Source of the DNA: Auriscalpium vulgare
Taxonomy: Eukaryota > Basidiomycota > Agaricomycetes > Russulales > Auriscalpiaceae
Direction: 5' to 3'
Assembly (NCBI GenBank): GCA_019915015.1
Contig: JAHBBC010000009.1
Span: forward strand, 682,001 to 746,000
Length of the DNA stretch: 64,000 bases
Part shown: positions 21,221 to 31,788 of the stretch, piece by piece
Numbering within the stretch: position 1 is the first letter of the stretch
Layout of the letters: every line of letters starts with the position of its first letter
Notes under the pieces: generated by a model
Told to the model about the DNA's origin: nothing
What the model saw: only the letters and a program-made list of their open reading frames with translations
Database searches by the model: none
Position numbers and translations under genes: made by a program

Positions 21221-24200
21221 TCAATCTTCTTCAACAATTGGCTCCTCGTCGTCGACTTCTTCTTCATCATCACCACCACCATCAGACTCACGCTCCGACA
21301 TCGCCACTCTGGGAAATAGATCAGACAGGGACAGGGACCCACGACAAACAGCAGCGACTGTCACTCACCGATATGATGCGCGGCACGAGTCACGTATATT
21401 ATTGCTCTTGTACCGTTGTGTGTACAATATAAACTGGTCGAACTCTAGAGGAAGCTGGTAAGGTACTTGCGCGATGCAGCGGGAGGGACTACTCACCGTC
21501 GTCGTCTCCGAGCATTCGGAGATCATCCAGATGCAGCCAAGCCCTGAAACAGCTCCATCAGCAACTGAATTCTGTGCGGTATTACTGCAGGACTACCAGC
21601 TGAGGTCCTTGTCGTAGAATCGCACGAGGTGCGGCCCTGAATCCGACGGACTTGGGCGATCTTTCAGGACCTTCTTGAACGGGGTGACGAGCGGGTCATC
21701 TGGCTCGACAATGACGGCTGCCCACCACGGGAACGACGCTGTGTTTCGTGTCAGCCTTCTTCAACTGTCGGGGTCAGATCAACCGTGCTCACCAAATTTC
21801 GCCCACGCTACGCCCTTGGCAGTCAGAAGTCCGCAGATCGGACAGATACAAAGGCAACGCACCGAGAGTACCTCCAGGCAACATCTCGCCTTCCTTCAGC
21901 TCAAATCTTCCCGCTTCAGGACCACGCTTCCCCCACTTGATCTTCCCCTTCGGAGCACTCTTGCCCTTCCTCTTCTTGGGACCTGTCCTCGCCTTACTCG
22001 AACGAGCGTTGTCGTCATCGCTGTCGCTTTCCATTTCGCTCAGCGAGCTGAGTTCCGAGTCGCCGTCGAGGCCAGCGATGCGCGACGGCCCCGCCTCAGC
22101 CTGCGCGGCGACGAACTTCGCCTTCTTGCGCTGGGCTTTCTGGCGTCGGGTTATGGGCGTGTCGAGCTCCTCTATGACGAGCTTGCCGTCTGGGTCCTTC
22201 CGCAGGACTTCATTCGGTTCTAGTTCGATCTGGAGATCCGCGAGATCGATAGAGTGAGGAAGGATCGCGGATTCGGGTGCCGAGGCCTGACGGTCGTCGG
22301 CGAGGGCGGAGGGAGGTGAGGATGCTGCGATGGAGGGAGCTGGTATTGGTGAAACCTCGGAGACCGCCTCTTCCATGGTCACCTCAGGGACGTCGGCCAC
22401 AGGGGTCGGATCACCCGCTTGCGAGGGTTCAGTGGATGCCAATTCATCGGCTTCTTGTAACTGCACGGGAGGTATGGGCTCATCCTCTTGCGCTTGATCA
22501 GTAGACATCGGCTCAACTCCTAAGTGGTCGGGAGGCGTCGGCTCATCCCCTTCTGACTGCGCAAGAGGCATCGTCTCCTCCTGCATTGGCTCGTCATCTT
22601 CTGCTTGCGTAGAATGGTCTTCTTGTGCCTGCGCAGACGGTAGAGGCTCATCCTCATGTGCTTGCACAGAAGGGATGGGTTCGTCCGCTTGTTGCTCATC
22701 AACAGCCATAGGCTCATCGACTTCCGACTGCGCTGTTGGTATCGGCTCACCCTCCGCTATTGATCCTGGCTCGGCTTCCGTCGGCTGCGGATATTGGGCT
22801 TCTACCGTAGAGCTGCTAGCCGGCGTCTCCACCGTAGGCGCAGGTCCTAGAGAAGAGATTGAGATTCTCAGCCTATACGATCCGCGCGCGCAGCCAACTC
22901 ACCATGTTTCGCTCTCTTCTTGGGAGGCGGTAACGGACCCCTCTCAATAGGCACCCGCCCACCTCTCCTGGTCCCGACATCCAGAATCCAGCCCTTGTCG
23001 AAATTCTTGAACGACGACTTCGGGTCGACGTCTGACACCACGGGAGGCTCTCCATGTCCGGGCAGTTCGATGGGCAGCCGCTTGTGCTTCTTGCGCTTCG
23101 AAGAAGTGATCTCCACACTTCCGCCTTCCGTACTTGCCTCGATCGCTTCGGGGTGAACTTCATCTCCCTGCGCAGAGCTGGCCGGCGCGTCGTCGATGCC
23201 TTCTGTAACCTCGGCTTCGTACTTGGACGCGCGCCGTGTCCGCGGGGGCACACGGAAGCCTGACGAGGCCTTCGATTTATCCTGAATTTCGCGCGCCTCC
23301 GCGGCTTCCAATTCCTGCCGCTCGGCCTCGACTTTCTGTGCATGCGCGATGGCCGCCCTCTGAGCCGCTGCAGCTTGGGCAACAGCAACTCTGCGCTCGC
23401 GCTCAGCCTTTTTGCGATCCCGTCTTGGCTTTGGCGGAGGCGGTGGGGGTGGAGGCTTGAGTTCGGGGAACTCGTATGAAAAGAGATACTGCAGGGGCTG
23501 TGAGGTGAGAATGAATTCGAATTCGCTGTCGATAGCCATGGATGCGAGAAGGGAAAGGATTTGGAGCGGGGGTTCGAGGTTGCCGACTAGGTGTGTAGAC
23601 GAGGACGCTTCCTCAGGGTGTACGGAGTCTGCGGAAGCATTCACCGCGGAAAGGATAACCTCTGATTGAGCAGATGTGGTCATATCGTCAAGGGCAGTCA
23701 AGATGGGTATGGCCGCCGCCTTGATCCTGGCTGCGGTTTTGTAGTAAGTGGTTCCGTGCTTGTTATACAGAGTAGCATTGTCGAGGACGAGGAACACATC
23801 GCCCTGTCGAACCATGAAACTCGAGCTCGAGCATATAGATAAATAACTGACTTTGAACGTATCAAGATCCCAGTACTCGTGTCTGTCAAGCTTCGCCTCA
23901 ATAGCTCCCCACCACATGGGACGCTTCACAATGTCGAAATAGTCGGGCACCTGCGTCTGCGATACAGGGTTCTTGAAATACTCGTTCCGATCGAGGCTTC
24001 ATCGAAGGACATCAGACCACCAGGCGAGCAGGAGCACGAAAAATACCACATACATCATTATCTTCTCGAACGCGAAGCGGAGGCGAGATTCATGAGGAAA
24101 GATGTAAGTTGTGAGGAGTTCGTGGATTATCTCCATCTGTTTGAGCTTTCGACTTTCGCGTTTCCGCGTGAGCTCTGCGAGCGCCCGTACGGTTTCCAGA

Positions 24201-25924
24201 TCCTGTTTGAGACGCTTCATGTGCTGCGAATATACTGGCGTTACAACTCAAATTGCAGATATCAAGTAGAACTTATCTGACCTCAAGCTTGATCGCCCTC
24301 TCCTCCTCGGTCTGTACGCGCCCGTTTGCAGAAGCCGTCCACGGCTCGAGATGTAGCCTTTTCAACAACGGTGCACCACGCCGTGCTTCTCGCTTCAAGC
24401 TCCAGTACCGACACACGAGTTCAATGAACTCGATCCTTCGGCGCACTTTGATCTTGTTGATGTACTGGTTGATCCGATTGACGATGAGTGCCGGGATGAT
24501 TGGTGGACCAGGCTTGTACGACTTCGCATATGCACGCGCAGACTTATTTGACTTCAGGTCGGAGGCCGCCATACGCGTTTGCGCGGCCTCGGCTGCTATT
24601 GCTTCGAGGCGAGCGATCGCGTTCTCTCGCTGAGAGGCGTCAGAAAAAGCAAGGATATGATAGCGACCGACTTGCCGGAATGTGTCTTTCGCAGAAGCAC
24701 TGCAGAGGGGGAGGCTCGGAGCCAGATGTCGCCTTCATCGGTAGCAGGTATCTCTCCTTTCGTGCACACGTGACATGAAACGCGAGGGAACACTGCGCCT
24801 TGCTGCACTGAATGCACGCTCCTCCACGTACGCCACAGATTGTGCACTTCTGGAATGTCTTTCTAAGCGGACGTCTGACAGCTGAGGTACAGAACCTACG
24901 AGGCTCCAGCGCGGCTTGGGGATCTTGTCGACTCCCGTGATCGGTTCCATGAAGACTTCGTTCACAACGAGCGTTTCCGGCACCCATATTGCGCACAGCA
25001 GATGCACCCATTCGCCATTAGATGTTTGCTTGAATGCACCACCCTCGTTTGGGCAGAGGATACATGACTTGAAGAGCATCAGCTACCCCGGCCGGCATGC
25101 GATTGACTTGGACTGACCACTGGGTTCTCCGGGGACACTGTACACTTGCGACAGAGCCATTGACCTTCGGGAATATATGGAACACCATAACAGTCTGCAC
25201 GAAATTTGATGAGTAAACGCAAGAGTAATGCAAGCCGCACACACGCACCCTGATGAACCGCCAAATTGCACCCATCACAGAACACGATCGCATTTGTATT
25301 CTCTCCCTCAGAGTCGTCACATATTGCGCATGTCGAGTCTTCGGACGGCAGCGCCATGTCGGGCTTTGGTATGTTCTTGGTCTAGACACGCACCTGTCAG
25401 ATGCGCGTCCATGGAGGTCGGAAGGAAAGCGGGCGTGCCAAGTCGAACCACTCCTTCTCGAGCCTGTCCATGATAATCTCAAAAGTTTCATATGAGACTA
25501 CGTCGATCTGCTCCTTCTTGCGCTCGGAATTGACGACGTCGAGCCATTCCTGGTCTGAGGCGGTCAGGCCTTCCGGCACGGAGTCGCACAACGGCTACGC
25601 ACCTTGCTCATCCATATCATACTCTACCTGAACGGCGAGCTCGCTTTCCAGCGGCTCTTTGAGAGGCGTCAGATAAGGATATGCGCGATGTCAAATAAGA
25701 CACGCACCGATGTACCGGACGTAGTGCTCCGGCCGCCTGAAGTCGACAATGTCGTTATCTGGAGGGACAGGTTGAGAGATACTGACAAGCAGTGCAACGG
25801 AAGGCTTACACCCATAAGACCGCGCCTGCATGTCGTGCACTCCGGCCGGTTGGGTAGATGCTTCATCCGACACCTTGGTGAAGGAAACCTTCGGCAGCTG
25901 CGCCGGAGAGGCCCCACGGCCCAT
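21221..25924 (-). CDS. NTO1: BRPF/Nto1-type chromatin reader (EPc, double PHD, bromodomain, PWWP)
   Basis: This is the predicted scaffold of a NuA3/MOZ-like histone H3 acetyltransferase complex in the nucleus. The ATG is at 25922-25924. Domains in order: EPc-like region ([31 protein letters not shown]-type helix); PHD finger ([20 protein letters not shown] through LCRKC); zinc knuckle ([12 protein letters not shown]); extended PHD ([25 protein letters not shown]); basic helices; bromodomain ([12 protein letters not shown], with acetyl-lysine Asn in [10 protein letters not shown]); a Lys/Arg- and Pro-rich linker; an acidic Glu-Pro repeat region (22430-22800); and a C-terminal PWWP domain ([20 protein letters not shown]) plus an acidic tail ending EEPIVEED. 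The whole BRPF architecture is kept. Yeast Nto1 lacks the PWWP domain. About 13 introns join in frame and no lesion was found. Confidence 0.9.
22430..22800 (-). repeat. Acidic DEP-type amino-acid repeats in the BRPF-like gene
   Basis: The translated frame contains at least nine loose repeats built on DEPxP or DEPMxx followed by SxQA(Q/H)ED, for example [20 protein letters not shown]. Each unit is about 10-14 residues. The repeats are imperfect at DNA level, so this is an old expansion between the bromodomain and the PWWP domain, where human BRPF proteins have a disordered linker. Confidence 0.7.
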
Positions 25925-26236
25925 CACAGTGGTAAGAGGCAAAAGACGGGTCGGAAAGACGTGAGCGCAGATGGTGGTGGCTGGGAAGTGAAGTTCTGGT
26001 CGCTGTCGTCGACGTCGACGCCGCCGGTAAACTCGTTAGTCAATGTGCGTGACCCGTCGGTCACGCGCCTCTACGGGTGACTGTGACAAACGCGACGCGT
26101 CACAAGGTTTTGTCTGCCTCACGTTGTCACACACGCGCACTTCGTTCCCAACGACCAGCAGCATATCGACCATGACGGCGCCAACGCTCTCTATCGCGCC
26201 ATCAGGCTCTACGCCCCGTCTCGCACCCCGCACCTT
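25925..26236. promoter_or_regulatory. Divergent promoter region of NTO1-like and RNase H2C genes
   Basis: About 310 bases. It contains two inverted CGTCGACGTCGACG-type strings near 26005-26022 and a GTGACCCGTCGGTCACG inverted repeat near 26049-26066. Any upstream start of the RNase H2C gene would also lie here. Confidence 0.4.
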
Positions 26237-26862
26237 ATGCCTTTTCATATGAAACACACAGGTTTTGCACCCGTGTCGACATACTTCCACGTCAAACCCG
26301 CGCCTTCAACGGACGCGCCCAACCAAGCCGCGCCAGTAGATCCAACAGGGGAGAAGGAAAACATACAAGAGGGTGACCTGTCTGCCCCTCAAGGTGCCCC
26401 CGCGGTTCAGAGCACGTACCGGCGCATCTCAGCCACTGCGAAGCGCTTCCTCTCCGCCTTCCGCGGCCGCACAATCCACGGCGTGGAGATCGCGCTTCCC
26501 TCCGGCTACACAGGGCTTGTCCTACGCGGAGACAGGGACCTGAGGGGGAAGGTGGTCACAAGTGCACCTAGCAAGAGTGCAGGTGGGCGGTCGTCGCGCC
26601 GGAAGGCCGCTCAGCGCGAGGAAGAGGAAGCGGAGGAGGCGGACACGAATGACGAACCCGTGCGAGTGCTCAAACCATCCGCGCAGTTCTCTTCATTTGT
26701 GCTGTGGCATCCCGATCGACCGGTGGACGAGGGAAGGGACGAGTATCTGCGGTCTTTGACGGAGTGGATTGATCTGGCTGCAGAGGTGCGTGGAATAGCC
26801 TTCGCAGAGGTATCGTCGTAGAGCTAATCAGACGTGATTAGGTCCATCAAGTGGAGGAGTGA
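26237..26862 (+). CDS. Ribonuclease H2 subunit C
   Basis: This is the accessory subunit of the RNase H2 trimer, which removes ribonucleotides from DNA in the nucleus. Family landmarks: PFHMKHTGFAPVSTYFHV (first strand block), FRGRTIHGVEIALPSGYTG followed by LVLRG (core strands), an acidic Arg/Lys-rich insertion, and FSSFVLWHPDRPVDEGRDEY, then LTEWIDLAAE. A last intron (26788-26839) would replace a poor tail with VHQVEE and a stop at 26860-26862, which fits the family better than reading through to 26821. The first in-frame ATG is 26237. The open frame continues upstream as TPHLMPFH without an ATG, while an ATG at 26171 reads into it only with a frame change. The true start is therefore uncertain. 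Confidence 0.78.
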
Positions 26863-27032
26863 ACGGGCGTTTTTTGCTTTGTCTCATTTATGCATGCTGC
26901 AGCGTTGTTTGTACTCCATACGATCAGACCAGGTCCGTGTCTACCTGTTTGATTCTACTATTCCGATTGTCAACGCACGTTCAATATCATCATCCATATA
27001 AGCTCGTGAGATATCACATCAAATAAAATCAG
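26863..27032. other. Convergent spacer after RNase H2C
   Basis: Short AT-richer 3' region between convergent genes; nothing else is seen. Confidence 0.4.
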
Positions 27033-28888
27033 TCACCGCGCACGCTCGTCGCGCTCAGCCATGGGCAGATACTCCCACACCACCATCTCTCCCCCCTTCA
27101 ACGCAAGAGCGACCCTCCTGCCTCTTCGTCCAGCGCGACCACGCACGGCTCCTGTTCCCTCCGCAGCAACCCAAACGTCGTCGTGGTCCCGCGGTCATAC
27201 TTCGCGCCCTCCATCTCCCTCATCACGCCCACCGCCCCGACCTCCAAACCCACGTCCTCTGCGCCGTCTGATGGCAGCTGCACGTCGCTCGGCGGGGGCC
27301 GCAGCACCTTCGCCACAACGCGCTGCCCATCGCGCCGCCCGGACCCATCCGACCCCCAACACCCTCCCCGAACGCGTCAGACTGCGTGTCCGTCCACAGC
27401 GCGGTCCCGTGGGGGCCCACTGTGGCGCACGCCACTGCGAACATGTCCAGCGCGGAGTAGGTGTACAGCACGAGCACGGGCGGGAGCGCGTATGCCGCAC
27501 CTTCACTGGCGGAAGTGAGAGAGTAGTGGTGCATCATGTTGATGGGCCACGGGTACCACGAGCCGAAGCGCACCCAGATGTTGATGGGCGGCCGAGGATT
27601 GGGCGCCGGAGAGAGCGGGTGCGAGAGGGGCGCGACGGAGAGCGTGTCTATGCGCCAGCGCCAGCGGTGTATGACGGTGGGGTAGAGAACGGGGTACTCG
27701 GCAGGGTCCGCATCCGTGACGGTTGTGGCGGAAAGCGTGTACTGTCGGATAGTGGCACTGTCGAACGCGAGGAGCATGTCGGGTAAAAGGACGACCTCTG
27801 GTATGTCCGCGTGCGCTGTGTCCGCGTCCTGCCAGGGTGTGAGGGCGAACTCATATGAAGCATGACGAGCGAACGCACCGCGGCTTCCCGCAGGCTGCGC
27901 AGCTCATACAGCGTCGCGCCCGTGTCAACATTGTAGAGCCACAAGTTGCCCTGCAGATCGCCCGCCACGAGGACCTCGCCGCGCAAGAGGAGCGGGATGC
28001 CAAGCGTCTCCATGCGCCTCAAAGTCGTAAACCCGTGCTGCACAGTATCTTGCGATGCCCACGGGCGTCCCGCACCGCGAGACGACACGTCTAGCCCAGA
28101 ATAAAGGTTGTGGGATTGCTTCATGTCCACAGATGGGATAGCGCCATATGGACGAAAGACAATTGGCGCACCTGTCCACCGACGTCACGGCCACCAGCGC
28201 CGCCGCACCGCGCACCTCGTTCAAGGCGAACGACAGCGCGCCGCTGAACCACATCCATGCCACGACGGTTGAATCCGCATCGCCGTCGTCCTCCCATCTA
28301 CGCGCCCGTAACCCGGGCACGCCAAAGTCGACACACTGCAGCAGGTGCGGGGCGTCGTCGTCGGGGCGTGCGTCCAGCGAGTGATACGTCGCTAGGGCGT
28401 ATCGGTGCCCCCGCCCGAGCACTAGGCCGAGGCCCGTTGGGCGCATGCGCCGCGTCAGGTTCGGGAGGACGCGGAGGACGCGCGTGCGCGTGGGTTGCGC
28501 ACTCGTCCATGCGCGGCGTAGGGCTCCGGCATGCAGGGCAGTGTGGCGAAGCTCCTCGGCCGATAGACCTTCTAGTGGCGGGCATGGTGGAATGGGAATG
28601 TGCGAGGCGATGAGGTCTTGGAGGGCACTGTGCCATACTGGGCGCACGGAGGTGAGAGTGGCCAGCCGGTGACAGCACTGCGGGATTGTCAATATTTCCG
28701 GGCTCGATATGGCGAAAAAAGATGCTTGCTTGTGCGAGGGAGCAAATGTCGCTGACTTCGAGGTTGCGGAAGATGAGGAGCAGGATGTCGAGCGGGACGG
28801 TGGCGAGGCCTGCAGATGTGTGGGCGACGGATTCCGACGCAATAGTCAGCTTCGACAAGGCGACCGCAGGCCCATCAAACGCGTTCAT
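27033..28888 (-). CDS. F-box protein with WD-like C-terminal region, 3' end frameshifted
   Basis: The ATG is at 28886-28888. An F-box (TVPLDILLLIFRNLEVSDI) is followed by an intron with a GC donor (GCAAGC). Next come CCHRLATLTSVRPVWHSAL, a long beta-rich middle, LVAGDLQGNLWLYNVDTG (WD-like) and NIWVRFGSWYPWPINMMHH. A homologous gene at 61.4-63.1 kb gives the expected ending. Relative to it, this copy changes frame near 27308 (GPGGAMG to GQRVVAKVL) and again near 27107, just before the closing EMVVWEY block. Unless these are sequence errors, the last 80 or so residues are lost and the gene is decaying. F-box proteins recruit substrates to SCF ubiquitin ligases; no substrate can be guessed. Confidence 0.65.
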
Positions 28889-29857
28889 AATTCGCCAGTC
28901 TTCAGAGAATACTACTAATAGTAGGGATGATGAATGACGAGTCGGGCTTGTGCGATGTACCTACATAGTACTCACCGTGACGACGCTCAATAAGTTCTCT
29001 GATACGGCGACGCGTATGCCTGATCGTTGAGGTATACTTGTTCGTTCTCTATTATTTATCGAGGCTGTTTCGCAGTCTGCCCATGGGACTGCGACTAGTC
29101 ATCGGGGGGAGGAAGAGGATGTAGCGGTGTACGGGGGTCCAGTATGCGTTTATAACCGGCAAGTTTCTGGGGTCCTGCTTTCTCGCACAACCGCGACTAC
29201 AACAGAGTCACCGTTATGTTACTTCACTTCTGGCCAATCTTTCATTTTCAGAGCCTACAGTGTAACGTCCGTGCGGTACAACACGCCCAATATCGTCATA
29301 TCCGGCTTCCTTCCTTCCCGGTCTTCCTCGAGTCCGACTCTTAGGCGCTCAATCCAACCACAATTGCCGACAGACAACACCCAGAGCTCTTGTATCGGGA
29401 TGCCGACCGTGATGTGGGCCCCGGGAGACAACGTGTTGAATGCATGCTCTAGCCTCGTGCTCGCCACCACAAAACTCCACAGCCTCGTCCACCTCCCCGA
29501 CTCCCTTCCCCCGTCGCGCCGTCCCCTACCCCGCTCCCTCATCGTTTAGTGTGAGGCTTCAAGTGTATCGGGTTGCATCATTCACCTATTTCTGCAGCAC
29601 TATGCGCGGTTTCAAGTGCACGGGCAAGGACACGGGCGACGAGTGGTCATTTAGTGCCGCTTTGCAGCGGTGGCTGCCTTTTCTGGGCGACGGGGCATGC
29701 GCGGTGCCCGCACGCTTTGATGCTATGCGGCAACGTACCTCGCGCTGAGACCTGAGCAGTATATAAGTTTGCGAGTACTCCTTATTCTCACCGTCCATTC
29801 CATCTCCCAAACCTCCACTGTCCCCCGACCTTCAGAACACTTCTGCGGCATCAGACC
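28889..29857. other. Gene-poor region with one uncertain minus-strand frame
   Basis: Just under 1 kb upstream of the F-box gene. One frame (29255-29542, minus, ATG start) reads for 95 codons and is listed separately. The rest shows no domain or splice chain. A TATA-like TATATAAG lies at 29760-29767, about 90 bases before the next predicted plus-strand ATG. Confidence 0.35.
29255..29542 (-). CDS. Uncertain 95-codon open frame
   Basis: The frame starts with ATG and contains text of normal coding composition (VVASTRLEHAFNTLSPG, ITVGIPIQELWVLSVG). I do not recognise it, and it has no detectable domain, signal peptide or homologous neighbour. It may be a fragment of a longer decayed gene. Confidence 0.2.
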   Translation of the reverse strand: MRERGRGRRDGGRESGRWTRLWSFVVASTRLEHAFNTLSPGAHITVGIPIQELWVLSVGNCGWIERLRVGLEEDREGRKPDMTILGVLYRTDVTL

Positions 29858-30914
29858 ATGTCTAGTTTACAACAGATCCTCGCCCTCATCGTCGCCGGCT
29901 TCGCCTGTGGACTAGTCACTGGGTACGTCTCCCCAACGTCTTCGCTGCTCGTGCACATACTGAATGACATTCCTCCCAGAAACGCAGCTGCACGACCCGC
30001 AACGATGACACCTCCGACGCGACCTGGGACACACCGCCGCACGTTCCCCGCCGTCCTTCGCCCTTGTCTGCGTCAGGCTCCGGCTCCTCCTCCTCGCCAT
30101 CAGAGTCGACACCCAACTCTCACTCTGACTCCGACGCCGCTGAGCTCGGCTCGCGCAAGCGCAAGCGCCCCGCAGAGTCCGACTACCCGGAGAAGCGCAC
30201 TCGTATCCACAAAGAGTCCATAAACCGGCATTGGGCTCGAGTGTGGAACCCCATCGATGACAACGGCCCGGCGATGCCTGGGAATTTGCCCGCCGCAACG
30301 GATATGGAGGTCGCCCAGCTGGAGGATGTTACGGTCGTGCCCCCTGCGCCCTCATTCCCTCTCGCTGCTGTGCCCCTCTACTATCCACTTCATCTCTCGC
30401 CCCAGCCCGAGCACCATCCCGTCGCGGTGCAATTTCCACCCATCCAGGACCTTTCTCACACCACGGAGCGGTTGCACCCTGAACCAGCAAGCGCTTTGCA
30501 GCTCCCCGAGCTTTTGCAGGTCCTCCAGCCTGCGCTACCGCCTTCGCCCGTCCTTGCTCCTTTGCAGACTCCCGCGCTTGCCCTGCCGCCTTCACCCATC
30601 CTCGCCCCTTTGCAGCCCCCCGCGCCTGCGCTGCCACCTTCGCCCGTCCTTGCCCGACACCCGCGTCTTCTACAGGTGCAATTGCCTTTCTCAGCGATGG
30701 TGGCGAGGATGACGACTTTGATGTCGAAGAGGTCATATTGTCCTCCATCGAAATCAATCTCCCAGAGACGAGCTGGGAGAGCATCGTCGTCGAAGTGGAT
30801 GGCGAGCCCTTGCCGCTCGAAGTCAATCCCGAGCCGATCGTGGTCGGCGAGGTAGTGTCATTTAATTGGCCAGCAGAAGACCCTCAGCACTGGTACTACG
30901 TCGTGCCGGGATGA
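29858..30914 (+). CDS. Hypothetical Pro-rich protein, splice structure uncertain
   Basis: An ATG at 29858 opens a hydrophobic segment (LQQILALIVAGFACGLVTG), then a GTACGT donor. Further on, one frame reads a Ser-rich stretch, a basic KRKRPAESDYPEKRTR signal-like motif, and three tandem copies of LPPSPxLAPLQ(x)PA (about 30520-30660). In another frame it closes with DDDFDVEEVILSSIEINLP, ETSWESIVVEVDGEPLPLEV and NWPAEDPQHWYYVVPG up to a stop at 30912-30914. The blocks look coding but are in different frames, so at least one more intron or a frameshift is needed. The hydrophobic first exon may belong to a separate transcript. Function unknown. Confidence 0.4.
30520..30665 (+). repeat. Short tandem repeat encoding LPPSPxLAPLQ
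   Basis: Three copies of a unit of about 50 bases beginning GCGCT(A/T)CC and containing CCTTCGCCCGTCCTTGCTCC-like text. Copies differ by a few bases. It lies inside the hypothetical Pro-rich gene. Confidence 0.65.
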
Positions 30915-31788
30915 ACAAGACATTCCTCCGGCGACACGCGATCACGAAACACACCGCTGCATTCACGCCTGCCCTCTTGCTACCTAGGCGTCCGGAGCTT
31001 TTATCCGCGAAGGAGCTCTCACTTGTACAGGCCCACCCAATGACCGAGCGCATCTACTCCATGCATGTACATCCCCGCACTCGATGCCCGACAATATTCC
31101 GCCCTCTCACAACAACCCTGTGCACATATATCCTCGCCTCCGCTCACACCCGCCCTCGCTCCCCATTCACCCACCCGCAATGCCCTTGCTCGCCTGCTTC
31201 ACACTTCCCCCTCCCGATTGCCGCCCATCCGCCCGCAGACCTTGTCTGCTTTTTTGTTCTGTTCCAACACAACAGCACCATCGTCACGACAACTACCCCG
31301 TTTTCCCCTTCTTTCTTCGTTGTTTCTCTTCGCCTCTGTGTCGTCGCTACTGCCATGTTCATTTGCATCTCCGTTTTTTTCTTCTTTCTCTCTCTTCCTG
31401 CCTTCACTACTGTGTATTTGTTGTTTTCTCTCTCCATCTTCGCTATTGATCGCATGTGTATTTGTATCTTCTTTTCCCTTCTTTATATCTTATCACTATG
31501 TGACCTGCGATGTATTACTAGATACTGTGATATCAACATTCCCTTCATCCTCTCCGACGACGACGTTCTTGTGGCACGTGACCGACCTCAGCTCCCAGGC
31601 AAGTCATTCATGTTTCTACGACGTACGTACGAAGGCACCGGCGTTCAACTCATGGTTGGTGAGCCGGATACTGTCTTCCTTTGCTACGCCCATCCCCCCC
31701 ATCCCCCAGCCTGGACTTCTCTTCCCCCGAGAAAACCGCCCTCGAACCGCACCGTCGGTCAGACAGATACCTTAATCATTCGCATCCG
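30915..31788. other. Pyrimidine-rich region without supported gene
   Basis: The top strand from about 31140 to 31500 is strongly biased to C and T (long CTTTCTTC-type runs). This creates long open frames in several phases with Ser/Phe/Leu/Pro-rich nonsense text. No domain or splice chain is seen. It may be a long 3' UTR of the preceding gene or degenerate DNA. Confidence 0.4.
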
